NCBI GenBank assembly: GCA_027010905.1
Contig: JALVBA010000198.1
Span: 1 to 24,939, forward strand
DNA length: 24,939 bases
Origin: Marinilabiliaceae bacterium
GTDB taxonomy: Bacteria; Bacteroidota; Bacteroidia; Bacteroidales; Marinilabiliaceae
Direction of reading: 5' to 3'
Under the pieces are notes generated by a model. That model made no database searches. It had not been told where the DNA came from and saw only the letters and a list, made by a program, of their open reading frames with translations. The stretch's first letter is position 1. Every line of letters begins with the position of its first letter. Of this stretch, positions 1 to 7,251 are shown in pieces. Both the position numbers and the translations under genes were made by a program.

Positions 1-190
1 AAGTATCCAACCCAAATGGATCAATATACCTCAAAGGATTATTCATCACATAATGGTTTGGAGTAAGATTGTAGTGGTATTCACAGAGAGGATCTGGCAC
101 ATGCCACCTCCCCAAAGCAGCATCATACATCCTAGCCCCATAATCGTAACAATCCCGGAACAAGCCGTTGCTAACTCCGGTGTAATGGCT
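1..190 (-). pseudogene. RHS repeat-associated core fragment (3' part, runs off the window)
   Basis: Read on the minus strand from the frr stop to the window edge, an open frame of about 63 codons contains the RHS-core signature. The pieces DYGARMYDAALGRWHV, PDPLCEY, YNLTPNHYV and NNPLRYIDPFGLD are visible. RHS/YD-repeat proteins are very large secreted or surface proteins whose conserved core sits just before a variable, often toxic, C-terminal tip. Here the upstream YD repeats are missing: the frame begins right after the frr stop codon (191-193), no ATG precedes the core motif, and the sequence before DYGARMYD does not look like a normal RHS approach. I read it as a truncated orphan remnant. 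A toxin tip might follow beyond position 1, which cannot be seen. The motif match is strong; the pseudogene status is inferred from the missing 5' part. Confidence 0.8.
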
Positions 191-754
191 TTATACTGTC
201 ATAATATCAGCCTCTTTTTTTGTAAGGATATCTGAAATTAAGTTAACATACTTGTCGGTTAGCTTTTGAACTTCGGCTTCGGCATCTTTTTCCAGATCTT
301 CGGAGAGGCCGTTATCTTTAAGCTTTTTCAGCTCCTCGTTACTGGTACGGCGAGCCGAGCGTATTCCTATACGGGCATCTTCACCCTCTTTCTTCACCTG
401 CTTTACAAGATCCTGACGACGCTCCTCGGTAAGTGGCGGAACATTGATGCGAATTGTATCGCCGTTATTGTCGGGGTTGAGTCCCAGATTAGCTGCCATA
501 ATGGCCTTCTCAATTGGCTCTATTGTCGTCTTCTCCCACGGCTGAATAGCAATGGTACGTGGGTCGGGAGTACTTATGCTCGACACCTGATTCAGTGGTG
601 TCATTGATCCGTAGTAATCTACGAGGATACCGTCCAGAATTTTAGGATTAGCTTTTCCGGCACGTATCATGCCCAGCTCTTTTTCAAGATGTTCAACAGC
701 TTTTTGCATGTGCTCTTCGGCAACTTCAATAATCAAATCAATATCTTCTTGCAT
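191..754 (-). CDS. frr: Ribosome recycling factor
   Basis: The product (187 aa) is the ribosome recycling factor, which with EF-G splits post-termination ribosomes in the cytoplasm. The length matches the family (about 185 aa). Characteristic stretches are visible: an N-terminal helix with KAVEHLEKEL and GMIRAGKANPKILDGI, the YYGSMTPLNQVSSI hinge region, the DPRTIAIQPWEK segment, and the C-terminal RINVPPLTEERRQDLVKQVK helix. The ATG at 752-754 gives the canonical start with no room for a longer one. It is transcribed divergently from the glycosyltransferase operon; the 123-base gap between them carries promoter-like boxes for both directions. Its stop is followed in the same frame by an RHS-core fragment. 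Assignment is secure. Confidence 0.98.
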   Translation of the reverse strand: MQEDIDLIIEVAEEHMQKAVEHLEKELGMIRAGKANPKILDGILVDYYGSMTPLNQVSSISTPDPRTIAIQPWEKTTIEPIEKAIMAANLGLNPDNNGDTIRINVPPLTEERRQDLVKQVKKEGEDARIGIRSARRTSNEELKKLKDNGLSEDLEKDAEAEVQKLTDKYVNLISDILTKKEADIMTV

Positions 755-787
755 AGTAGTATGGTTTTAAATCAAGCATTATCATAA

Positions 788-795
788 CAAAAATA
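788..795 (-). promoter_or_regulatory. -7 box of the frr promoter
   Basis: On the minus strand this reads TATTTTTG, a perfect match to the Bacteroidota -7 consensus TAnnTTTG, 33 bases before the frr ATG. No good TTG is found 19-21 bases further upstream, so only the -7 element is called. Confidence 0.45.
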
Positions 796-827
796 GAAAA
801 CTTTACCATAAATACCCCATCTATTAA

Positions 828-857
828 TTGAATATAGATTAAAATGGACTATTTTTA
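828..857 (+). promoter_or_regulatory. Predicted promoter of the glycosyltransferase operon
   Basis: TTG at 828-830, a 19-base spacer, then TATTTTTA at 850-857 (7 of 8 to TAnnTTTG). The implied transcription start is about 15 bases before the ATG at 878, so the leader would be short. Spacer and boxes resemble the predicted promoters of purH and the KamA-like gene in this window. Confidence 0.5.
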
Positions 858-877
858 CCTGTTAACTAATAATCGTT

Positions 878-1807
878 ATGCATAATTTAAAAGTGCTTTT
901 TGTTTGCAGCGGCAACAACGACACGGGAATATCGCCCAATGTTGATGTTCAGGCAACGGGACTTGAGGAGGCCGGTGTTGACGTGCACTTTTTTGAGATA
1001 CGTGGCAAAGGCACTGCCGGATATGTGAAAAATATCTTTAAGCTAAGGAGACACCTCAAAAGCAACAATTACGACATTATTCATGCACACTACGGATTGA
1101 GTGGCATAGTCTGTACGCTGGCCGGAGCAAGCCCTTTGGTAGTTACAATCATGGGTAGTGAATTACACCTGAATAGAACTCTACGCAGTGTGATGATTCT
1201 CTTTGTACGGCATGTCTGGAGTAAGGTATTTGTTCAGTCGGAGCAGATGAAGAGGATTACCGGAGGAGGCAATACGGTGGTGCTACCCAATGGTGTTGAC
1301 ATAAATAGATTCACCTCTGTTAGTCGTCAAGAGGCTTTGCGTAAAACAGGATACAACTCCGGCAAACATATCATTTGGGTATCAGACCCACTGCGACCGG
1401 AGAAAAATTTCAAACTGGCCGGCGATGCAATAGCACTTCTAAAAGAGAGAGATATAAAACTAGAGGTTATTTTCGGCAAACCCTACATCGAGATTCCACA
1501 CTTTTTTCGTGCTGCTGATGCTCTGTTGCTGACATCCAGATGGGAGGGATCACCCAATGTTGTTAAGGAGGCTCTTGCTGCCGAACTCCCGGTTGTTTCG
1601 GTTGATGTAGGTGATGTAAGAGAGCTCATTGATGGTGTTGAGGGGTGCTACATTGCCAACAGTAATCCTGAAGATATCGCGGAGGCGCTAACCAAAGCTC
1701 TCACCTACGGCAAGGAGACAAACGGGTTAGATAAGGTAAAGCATCTGGATATGAAAATTATTAGTGAACGGATAAAAGATGTTTACAACTCAATAGTGGT
1801 ACGATGA
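878..1807 (+). CDS. Glycosyltransferase, GT4-like (GT-B fold)
   Basis: The 309-aa product resembles retaining GT4 glycosyltransferases that move sugars from nucleotide donors to growing surface glycans at the cytoplasmic face of the membrane. The N-terminal acceptor half has the usual opening KVLFVCSG and the YDIIHAHYG segment (about 65-73). The linker VLPNGVDINRF (135-145) is typical of GT4, and the donor half carries the E-x7-E motif in EGSPNVVKE (E223 and E231). It is shorter than most GT4 enzymes (350-400 aa), mainly because the donor domain is compact. No membrane segment or signal is seen. Its stop overlaps the next gene by 4 bases (ATGA), and two further overlapping genes follow, so the three are probably translated as a unit. 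Donor and acceptor cannot be told from sequence. Confidence 0.88.
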   Translation: MHNLKVLFVCSGNNDTGISPNVDVQATGLEEAGVDVHFFEIRGKGTAGYVKNIFKLRRHLKSNNYDIIHAHYGLSGIVCTLAGASPLVVTIMGSELHLNRTLRSVMILFVRHVWSKVFVQSEQMKRITGGGNTVVLPNGVDINRFTSVSRQEALRKTGYNSGKHIIWVSDPLRPEKNFKLAGDAIALLKERDIKLEVIFGKPYIEIPHFFRAADALLLTSRWEGSPNVVKEALAAELPVVSVDVGDVRELIDGVEGCYIANSNPEDIAEALTKALTYGKETNGLDKVKHLDMKIISERIKDVYNSIVVR

Positions 1808-2574
1808 GGGATTTTACACGAAAAAAATACATAGAGTTGCTCTCTACCCTCCTGAACTCAGGATTTGAGTTCTACGTTTTGGAGGATCTTTGTGGGGGAA
1901 AAATTAAAGAACCCTACATTGTACTTCGACATGATGTTGACAGAAACCCGAAAAATGCACTTCGCATGGCCATGATTGAAAACAGCATGGGGATTAAAGC
2001 AACATACTATTTCAGAACGGTAAAGGGGGTGTTCGACCCTGAAATTATAAAAAAGATATCATCATTGGGGCATGAGGTGGGTTACCACTACGAAGACCTC
2101 TCAATCCTAAACGGAGATATTGAGGAGGCACTGAAATCGTTCAAACAAAATGTTGAGATGCTGAGGCAGCTTGTTCCGGTAAATACCGTCTCTATGCACG
2201 GCAAGCCCCTCTCGAAATACGACAACAGAAAGCTTATACCCCTACTCAATTTTTCTGAACTTGGCATTATATGTGAGCCATACACCATTGTGGAGAAGTT
2301 GAATCTTGTATACCTTACCGATACCGGCAGAAGCTGGAATAACAGGTTGGTAAATGTTAGAGACTTGGTGTCGGCAACTTTAGACATTAAAATCAAAAGC
2401 ACTCAGCAGTTGATTAATGCTGTAGGTAAGGAGTTGTCAGAAATGAACATGATGCTTAATATCCACCCCGAACGGTGGGAAGATGCAGTGCTGCCGTGGG
2501 TTTGGAATTTAATCTGGCAACGATTCAAAAACAGCATTAAGTATATGCTTATAAAAGTGAATTATGGCAGATAA
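1804..2574 (+). CDS. Polysaccharide deacetylase-like (NodB/CE4 superfamily) protein
   Basis: This 256-aa protein has the hallmarks of a NodB-homology hydrolase, the fold of metal-dependent enzymes that remove N- or O-acetyl groups from glycans. The first motif is LRHDVDRNP (acidic residues D44 and D46), followed by GIKATYYFR (64-71), the usual next beta strand. The histidine motif is GHEVGYHYE (H90, H95). Further candidate active-site positions are in SMHGKP (H132) and NIHPERW (H221). The order resembles a Bacteroidota subfamily with RHDVD in place of the classical TFDDG, so activity is likely but the substrate is unknown. No signal peptide is visible, suggesting action on a cytoplasmic lipid-linked intermediate. 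It overlaps the glycosyltransferase by 4 bases and the FemAB-like gene by 11, pointing to translational coupling. Confidence 0.85.
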   Translation: MRDFTRKKYIELLSTLLNSGFEFYVLEDLCGGKIKEPYIVLRHDVDRNPKNALRMAMIENSMGIKATYYFRTVKGVFDPEIIKKISSLGHEVGYHYEDLSILNGDIEEALKSFKQNVEMLRQLVPVNTVSMHGKPLSKYDNRKLIPLLNFSELGIICEPYTIVEKLNLVYLTDTGRSWNNRLVNVRDLVSATLDIKIKSTQQLINAVGKELSEMNMMLNIHPERWEDAVLPWVWNLIWQRFKNSIKYMLIKVNYGR

Positions 2575-3574
2575 GATAGTATACGGAGTTGATAACATTG
2601 ACAATACTCTTTGGGCAGATTTTATCACAAATCATCCACAGGGAAACCTGTTTCAGATGCCGCAGATGTACCGGGTTTTTGAATCAACGTACAACTACAA
2701 ACCCTTTGTTGTTGCCTCTGTTGATGATGATGATGTAACAGGGATAATGCAGGGGGTAAGAATATGTAACGGCAGGGGAGCCTTTTGCAAACTATCGGCT
2801 CGTGTGATTGTGTGGGGAGGTCCGCTTGTTAAAAATAACGATAGTGTTATTACAACTAGAATAGTGAAAGCTTTTTCAGACTTGATAAGAAAAGAGTGTG
2901 TTTATGCCGAGATAAGAAACCTGTACCCGGTTGATGAAGAGATAAAAAAGATTTTTAACGAGTTGAGTTTTGGCTACTATCCCCACCTAAACATTGTTGT
3001 TGAGTTGAGGGATAGTGAAGATGTCCTGCTTAAAAAACTTGCTTCTGCCAAGAGACGCAATGTAAAGAAAGCCATCTCGAAGGGGCTTGAGTTTGCTGAG
3101 ATTAAAGATGGAAAGGGGCTCTCTTTAGCGTACAATATCCTGAAAGAGGTGTATAAAAAAACAGAGATTCCCTTAAGCCACTTCTCACTTTTCAACGCAA
3201 TGTTCAACACACTTGTTCCCATCAACCTTTGTAAATTCTACACTGCAAATTATGAGGGAGAGATAGTTGGGATAATGGTTGCACTGAGGTTTAACGACAG
3301 ACTGTACGAATGGTATGTGGGGAGCAAAAGGGAGTTTTATGCTCTTCGTCCAAATGAGTTTTTAGTGTGGAACACCATGCTTGCGGCAAAAGGGGAGAAT
3401 CTGCACTTTTTCGATTTTGGAGGAGCAGGTAAGCCCGGCAAAGAGTACGGAGTTAGGGACTTTAAAAAAGGATTTGGTGGCAGCACCATTGAAACAGGTC
3501 GTTTCAGGAAAGTTTACAAAAAGATTCTCTGGCTGTTGGGTAATGCAGCCATCAGAGTTATGAAGATATTTTAA
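2564..3574 (+). CDS. FemAB-like (GNAT-fold) aminoacyl/acyl transferase
   Basis: The 336-aa protein looks like a member of the FemAB/FmhB group, enzymes with two GNAT-like halves that add amino acids (from tRNA) or acyl groups to peptidoglycan precursors or other glycans. Visible features are the LASAKRRNVKKA segment (about 159-170), the KFYTANYEGEIVGIM strand pair, the RPNEFLVWNTM region, and the closing block with FDFGGAG and VRDFKKGFGG, which is characteristic of FemAB-like proteins. No coiled-coil arm typical of true FemA is obvious. FemAB-like genes beside a deacetylase and glycosyltransferases are also known from exopolysaccharide loci (for instance exosortase-associated ones), so a role in modifying a surface glycan fits at least as well as cross-bridge synthesis. 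It ends the three-gene operon and converges on the DUF4252 gene 46 bases away. Exact reaction unknown. Confidence 0.8.
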   Translation: MADKIVYGVDNIDNTLWADFITNHPQGNLFQMPQMYRVFESTYNYKPFVVASVDDDDVTGIMQGVRICNGRGAFCKLSARVIVWGGPLVKNNDSVITTRIVKAFSDLIRKECVYAEIRNLYPVDEEIKKIFNELSFGYYPHLNIVVELRDSEDVLLKKLASAKRRNVKKAISKGLEFAEIKDGKGLSLAYNILKEVYKKTEIPLSHFSLFNAMFNTLVPINLCKFYTANYEGEIVGIMVALRFNDRLYEWYVGSKREFYALRPNEFLVWNTMLAAKGENLHFFDFGGAGKPGKEYGVRDFKKGFGGSTIETGRFRKVYKKILWLLGNAAIRVMKIF

Positions 3575-3620
3575 TAACCTGTGTTTCTACTTTTAATTAT
3601 TTATTACTCAAATGGCCGTT

Positions 3621-4139
3621 TTATCTGTAATTTCCTGCTTTTTCTGCTAGCTCCTGAAGGTCTTCGACTTTAAAATTGCCAAATAATGATATCAGCATTC
3701 CACCACCGTCACTTTTGTCGTCGTCGTCACCAATTATAACATGGCACTCTCTAATTCTGCGACCGTTGCGCAGTACCAGGATATCAATATTTTCATCATT
3801 CCCATCATCATCATACTCTTTGGGGTCAATGAGGTTGTATCGGTTTTTTGGCAGATATTTCAGTGCTTCGTTACGGAAATTCATTAAGGAACCCTCCTCC
3901 GGGGTATTGTAAATTATCAGCTTCACACTGTTTAGGTCACCGGTAATATTGTGTTCAGAATTGTTGTCGTCGTCATCAAAATTGAGATTGACAGCATCAA
4001 GCATCTTTTTGGAGAAAGACAACATTGTCACTCCATCTTTCAGAGCCATCTTTTCAAATAATCTATCGGATGGACTGCTTTGGGCAGATAGTGAGATTGT
4101 GTAAAAACAGACTAATATTAGTACATATATATTTTTCAT
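3621..4139 (-). CDS. DUF4252 domain protein, exported, Asp-rich
   Basis: This 172-aa protein starts with a clear signal peptide: MKN, a hydrophobic core YVLILVCFYTISL, and a likely cleavage site near SAQ at about residue 20. The rest resembles DUF4252 proteins of Bacteroidota (RLFEKMALKDGVTMLSFSK, then a conserved YLPKNRYNL-type segment and a C-terminal DLQELAEKA helix). Function is unknown. It contains three acidic clusters (DDDD near residue 55, DDDGNDE near 112, DDDD near 140), more than I would expect for the family; they might bind cations or simply be surface loops. It is the last gene of the padR-pspC-pspC operon, starting 2 bases after the long pspC stop, which suggests an envelope-stress role shared with those genes. 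Family assignment fairly sure, role inferred. Confidence 0.8.
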   Translation of the reverse strand: MKNIYVLILVCFYTISLSAQSSPSDRLFEKMALKDGVTMLSFSKKMLDAVNLNFDDDDNNSEHNITGDLNSVKLIIYNTPEEGSLMNFRNEALKYLPKNRYNLIDPKEYDDDGNDENIDILVLRNGRRIRECHVIIGDDDDKSDGGGMLISLFGNFKVEDLQELAEKAGNYR

Positions 4140-4141
4140 GA

Positions 4142-5725
4142 CTATAGATTTCGATTAATGAAATTGAAACTTTTATTTTGGTAGTATTCGAGGCTGTGAG
4201 CTTGCGACAAAGTTATCACCTCGGCACTAACACTCTCCTCAGTTACTAAATACTCTAAATCGGGACTAACTTTTACTTTGATGTTTTGGGGAACCTGAAT
4301 TGTAATTGTCACCTCCTGATTTCTGATTAGAGCCTGATTGCCCAAAGTAAAATGTTTGTCGAGAAGTAATACAAAATCTTTTTGTTGCCAGAAATATTCA
4401 GTGAATTCAGCATTCCTAACAGCATCCTTTTCGTTAAGCCCGCGAGCTTTTTTAACAACTGTCACTTTAAGCAAGTCTCCTTTAACAATGTAAATGCGAG
4501 GGACTCCTTCAATTATAAGTTGACCTTCCACAGATGCATAGAGATTGATTCTGTTTATATCCAAAAGGTAATTAGAATATTTGTAAACAGCGTAGTTTTT
4601 CATGGTATTAATATAGAGCGTGTCGGATGGAAAACTATCCAGCTCCTTCTCAATAGTTATCTTTGCTTTCTCCTTGTAGCCCTTAATGTAGTCAACTGTT
4701 TCGTAGAAGAAAAGCCCTAACCCGGCAAACCAAATACCCAACGCAATTAGCCCTAATGCCATGTCATTAGCTGAAAATCTGAAAATAAGTTTCAACCCCA
4801 GATAGAAAATAATTAGTAACGGAATGCCGGCCAATAATCCAATAGATACCGAGAACAGTGCCATATTATCAGGAGTAAGCAACCTGTGGGGCAGTTCGTA
4901 AATAAAACGGGTTTCAGGCAAAATTTCACCTATGGAACTATTTTGAAACACAAGGAAAATAACCATGCCAATCAGCCATAAGAAACTTACAACAGAAAGA
5001 AGCAGTCCAACAATTACACTTAACACATTCCCTGAACTTCTCAAGCCTGAGTCAACAAAGTCAGAACCATGGTGATCGTTGCGGAGCGAAAATTTAGAGT
5101 TGTGGTGTTTGGCATCTTTACTGTATTCGTATTTCACCTCTTCACCTTTTTGCTGAAAGTATGCTTGTCCGCCTTTCATCTCAAACCACTGTTCAACGGT
5201 GCGGGGTTTTGGCATTGCTATCCACAATACAATATATACAAGTATTATGGGTTTAAAGAAGAGGAATATAACGACAAAAATAAGACGTAATACAACAGAG
5301 TCAATTGAGAGGTAGAGAGCCAGTCCGCTACACACTCCACCAAATACTTTTTGGCCTATATCTCTGAAGAGGCTTCTGTTTGTTGTTATATTTTCAGCTC
5401 CCGATATCGGCTCTTGATGCTCCTTGCTCTCTCCTGCTGCCTCTGCTGTCTCCTCAGTATCTTCAAAAACAAATGCCTCGGGCTCGCCAACAAGTTTAAT
5501 AACACTCTGCACTGCCTCAAGAATTATAACTCCTCCTTTGGTTTTTGCATCAGCTTTAAACAGCTCAGCAATACGAAACTCAACATCACTGATTATCTCC
5601 GAAGCCTCCTCCCCACTTCCCAGCTTGGTCTCTATCTTTTGCAGATAGTTTTGTAACAGATTGTATGCATCCTCTTCAATTTGAAATGCAAATCCTCCTA
5701 AATTTATATCTATTGTCTTGTTCAT
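4142..5725 (-). CDS. PspC-domain membrane protein, long paralogue (527 aa)
   Basis: The protein begins with an N-terminal module of about 90 residues (DAYNLLQNYLQKIE, then EIISDVEFRIAELF) shared with its upstream neighbour, followed by a PspC domain at about 115-175 (LFRDIGQKVFGGVCSG, then a long hydrophobic stretch). Three more membrane-spanning stretches follow at roughly 230-260, 285-315 and 320-345. A soluble beta-rich tail of about 180 residues is probably exposed outside the inner membrane. PspC proteins of the phage-shock response sense or respond to membrane damage; the Bacteroidota versions are poorly studied. It starts 10 bases after the shorter pspC and is followed by DUF4252, so all are likely co-regulated by the PadR protein. 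Domain call is sure; the sensing function is by analogy. Confidence 0.88.
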   Translation of the reverse strand: MNKTIDINLGGFAFQIEEDAYNLLQNYLQKIETKLGSGEEASEIISDVEFRIAELFKADAKTKGGVIILEAVQSVIKLVGEPEAFVFEDTEETAEAAGESKEHQEPISGAENITTNRSLFRDIGQKVFGGVCSGLALYLSIDSVVLRLIFVVIFLFFKPIILVYIVLWIAMPKPRTVEQWFEMKGGQAYFQQKGEEVKYEYSKDAKHHNSKFSLRNDHHGSDFVDSGLRSSGNVLSVIVGLLLSVVSFLWLIGMVIFLVFQNSSIGEILPETRFIYELPHRLLTPDNMALFSVSIGLLAGIPLLIIFYLGLKLIFRFSANDMALGLIALGIWFAGLGLFFYETVDYIKGYKEKAKITIEKELDSFPSDTLYINTMKNYAVYKYSNYLLDINRINLYASVEGQLIIEGVPRIYIVKGDLLKVTVVKKARGLNEKDAVRNAEFTEYFWQQKDFVLLLDKHFTLGNQALIRNQEVTITIQVPQNIKVKVSPDLEYLVTEESVSAEVITLSQAHSLEYYQNKSFNFINRNL

Positions 5726-5735
5726 AACTACTTTA

Positions 5736-6701
5736 TTAAGAGATTAATGTTACTACACCAAACAACCAAAAAATCAGTTTTATCAGAAGGCCTCCAATAA
5801 AAAGAATAGCAATAAGATAGAGTATAACTTTGAACAGAGGTTTTACCAAGAGTGCTATAAGTACTAAAATCAGAATCAATGCAATTGGAACATGAAAGTG
5901 GAAGCCGGGATAGTGAAAATTCATCGCTTCCAGAGGAATCATATTATTAAAACTCATAATATGTATTGGGTTACTATGGCCAAAGAGTAGTGCTACAGCA
6001 ACAAGTACCAGAACTACAATGAGTAGTGTTTTGTCTCCCTTACTCATATTTCTGAAAAAGTTTTTTCCTTTTTTGTAGGTGTCGGTATCTCTTATTTTAC
6101 CAACTCTGTTTTTCACATCCTCATACTCATCTTTAATTGTCTTTTCGATATTTGAGATGTTTATCGGCTCACCCTTCATCTGTAGCCTCTGAGCTGTGGT
6201 AACTGCCGGTGGCAATGCTATCCAGAGGACTATATAAACCGGTATTATCACTCCTACACTAACAAAGGGGAGTATTCCGAATATTACACGCACAAGCACT
6301 GTATCGACATTAAAATAGGCTGCAATACCTGAGCAGATACCTCCAAAGACCCGGTCTTCAATATCACGATAGAGTTTTTTAGGTGGCACATAACCACTCC
6401 CTGATATGTTTGCAGTGTTCTCTGTTTTTTCTGCAGAGGCATCTTCAAACTCTTCGGGTTCACCCATAATTTCAACAACCTCCTCAACCAGAGCCTTTGT
6501 TACTACGCCTGTACCCGGTTTTACTCTCTGCTCAAAAAGCTCGGCTATTCTGTTCTCTATATCTGATATAATCTCCTTTGCTCCCTCTTTCCCCGAAAAC
6601 CACCTCTCTATCTTGTCAAGGTAGGTGCGAAGCCGCTGGTAGGCATCCTCATCAATGTAGAAAACCAATCCGTTTAAATTTATTGATACTGTCTTTTTCA
6701 T
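5736..6701 (-). CDS. PspC-domain membrane protein, short paralogue (321 aa)
   Basis: The N-terminal module (INLNGLVFYIDEDAYQRL, then EIISDIENRIAELF) and PspC domain (LYRDIEDRVFGGICSGIAA followed by a membrane segment ending IVLWIALPP) match the long paralogue downstream, so the pair arose by duplication. The C-terminal half differs: a charged linker, one membrane helix near KTLLIVVLVLVAVALLF and a hydrophobic hairpin at the end, without the soluble tail. I chose the ATG at 6699-6701, which makes the protein open with MKKTVSINLNG in line with its paralogue's MNKTIDINLGG; an upstream ATG at 6749 would overlap padR and add an unlike 16-residue extension. The chosen start lies one base after the padR stop, so translation is probably coupled. 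Confidence 0.87.
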   Translation of the reverse strand: MKKTVSINLNGLVFYIDEDAYQRLRTYLDKIERWFSGKEGAKEIISDIENRIAELFEQRVKPGTGVVTKALVEEVVEIMGEPEEFEDASAEKTENTANISGSGYVPPKKLYRDIEDRVFGGICSGIAAYFNVDTVLVRVIFGILPFVSVGVIIPVYIVLWIALPPAVTTAQRLQMKGEPINISNIEKTIKDEYEDVKNRVGKIRDTDTYKKGKNFFRNMSKGDKTLLIVVLVLVAVALLFGHSNPIHIMSFNNMIPLEAMNFHYPGFHFHVPIALILILVLIALLVKPLFKVILYLIAILFIGGLLIKLIFWLFGVVTLIS

Positions 6702-6702
6702 C

Positions 6703-7041
6703 TTAATCCTGATTATGGGTTTGGTCAATAGTTTCAACTGCACGAACAAGCTCGTTCCACGACGAATCCAGCTCCTTTAAAAACTCCTTGCCAATTTCTG
6801 TTAAGGCATAATATTTACGTGGAGGTCCCTGTGTAGACTCCTCCCAGCGGTAACTTAACAATCCGGCATTTTTTAATCTAGTAAGCAAAGGGTAGAGTGT
6901 TCCCTCAACTACTATCATCTTTGCATCTTTTAGCTTGTTGATAACATCCGATGCATAGGCATCTTTTGTCGACAACACAGAGAGGATACAGTACTCAAGT
7001 ACCCCCTTTCGCATTTGTGCTTTTGCATTTTCTACATTCAT
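6703..7041 (-). CDS. PadR-family transcriptional regulator
   Basis: A short winged-helix repressor (112 aa from this start). The DNA-binding part is recognisable: KGVLEYCILSVLS, the helix-turn-helix around YASDVINKLKDAK, and the signature VVEGTLYPLLTRLKNAGLL followed by the wing EESTQGPPRKYYALT. A short C-terminal helix for dimerisation ends the protein. PadR proteins usually repress their own operon and release DNA on binding a ligand or on stress. The ATG at 7041 has an AGGGAG purine stretch at proper distance and yields the usual MNVENAK opening; an ATG at 7065 would add eight residues. It heads the pspC-pspC-DUF4252 operon, and dyads upstream are plausible binding sites. The inducer is unknown. 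Confidence 0.9.
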   Translation of the reverse strand: MNVENAKAQMRKGVLEYCILSVLSTKDAYASDVINKLKDAKMIVVEGTLYPLLTRLKNAGLLSYRWEESTQGPPRKYYALTEIGKEFLKELDSSWNELVRAVETIDQTHNQD

Positions 7042-7088
7042 AGCATTTCTCCCTTTAAATTTCATACAATACTATCCTTCACCTCGAA

Positions 7089-7111
7089 GTATGTTTTGCA
7101 AATATACATAC
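7089..7111. promoter_or_regulatory. Candidate PadR operator 1 over the padR promoter
   Basis: A 23-base dyad with perfect arms GTATGT (7089-7094) and ACATAC (7106-7111). It contains ATGT and ACAT half-sites of the kind reported for PadR-family operators and covers the -7 box of the padR promoter, so binding would block transcription. Binding by this PadR is inferred. Confidence 0.5.
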
Positions 7112-7130
7112 ATTAATAGGTACTATGCAA
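7099..7130 (-). promoter_or_regulatory. Predicted promoter of the padR-pspC-pspC-DUF4252 operon
   Basis: On the minus strand: TTG (7128-7130), a 21-base spacer, then TATATTTG (7099-7106), a full match to the TAnnTTTG consensus. Transcription would start near 7092, about 50 bases before the padR ATG at 7041. Confidence 0.6.
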
Positions 7131-7141
7131 GACAAAGTACT

Positions 7142-7160
7142 AAATATTTTGAAAATATTT
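7142..7160. repeat. Perfect AT-rich inverted repeat
   Basis: Arms of nine bases, AAATATTTT (7142-7150) and AAAATATTT (7152-7160), separated by one G. It lies between the padR promoter and the second GTATGT/ACATAC dyad. It could be a regulator site or a melting/bending element; no function is shown. Confidence 0.6.
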
Positions 7161-7175
7161 TTACCACAAGGGCTT

Positions 7176-7196
7176 ACATACTGATAAAGTGTATGT
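7176..7196. promoter_or_regulatory. Candidate PadR operator 2
   Basis: ACATAC (7176-7181) and GTATGT (7191-7196) form a dyad with a 9-base spacer. The half-site is the same hexamer as in operator 1, in the opposite arrangement, and the centres are about 86 bases apart. It may be a second, upstream site for the same regulator. Confidence 0.4.
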
Positions 7197-7251
7197 TAAG
7201 GATTGGAGGTTTTATTGTAGTTAGGGAAGTATAGTTAGTCAAACGTGAAAA

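Noticed and set aside
53..235. Plus-strand 60-codon frame at the left edge
   Set aside because: It is antisense to the clear RHS-core fragment and the end of frr, and has no protein features of its own.
6702..6749. Upstream ATG extending the short PspC protein by 16 residues
   Set aside because: It would lie within padR, and the paralogue starts at the position matching the downstream ATG.
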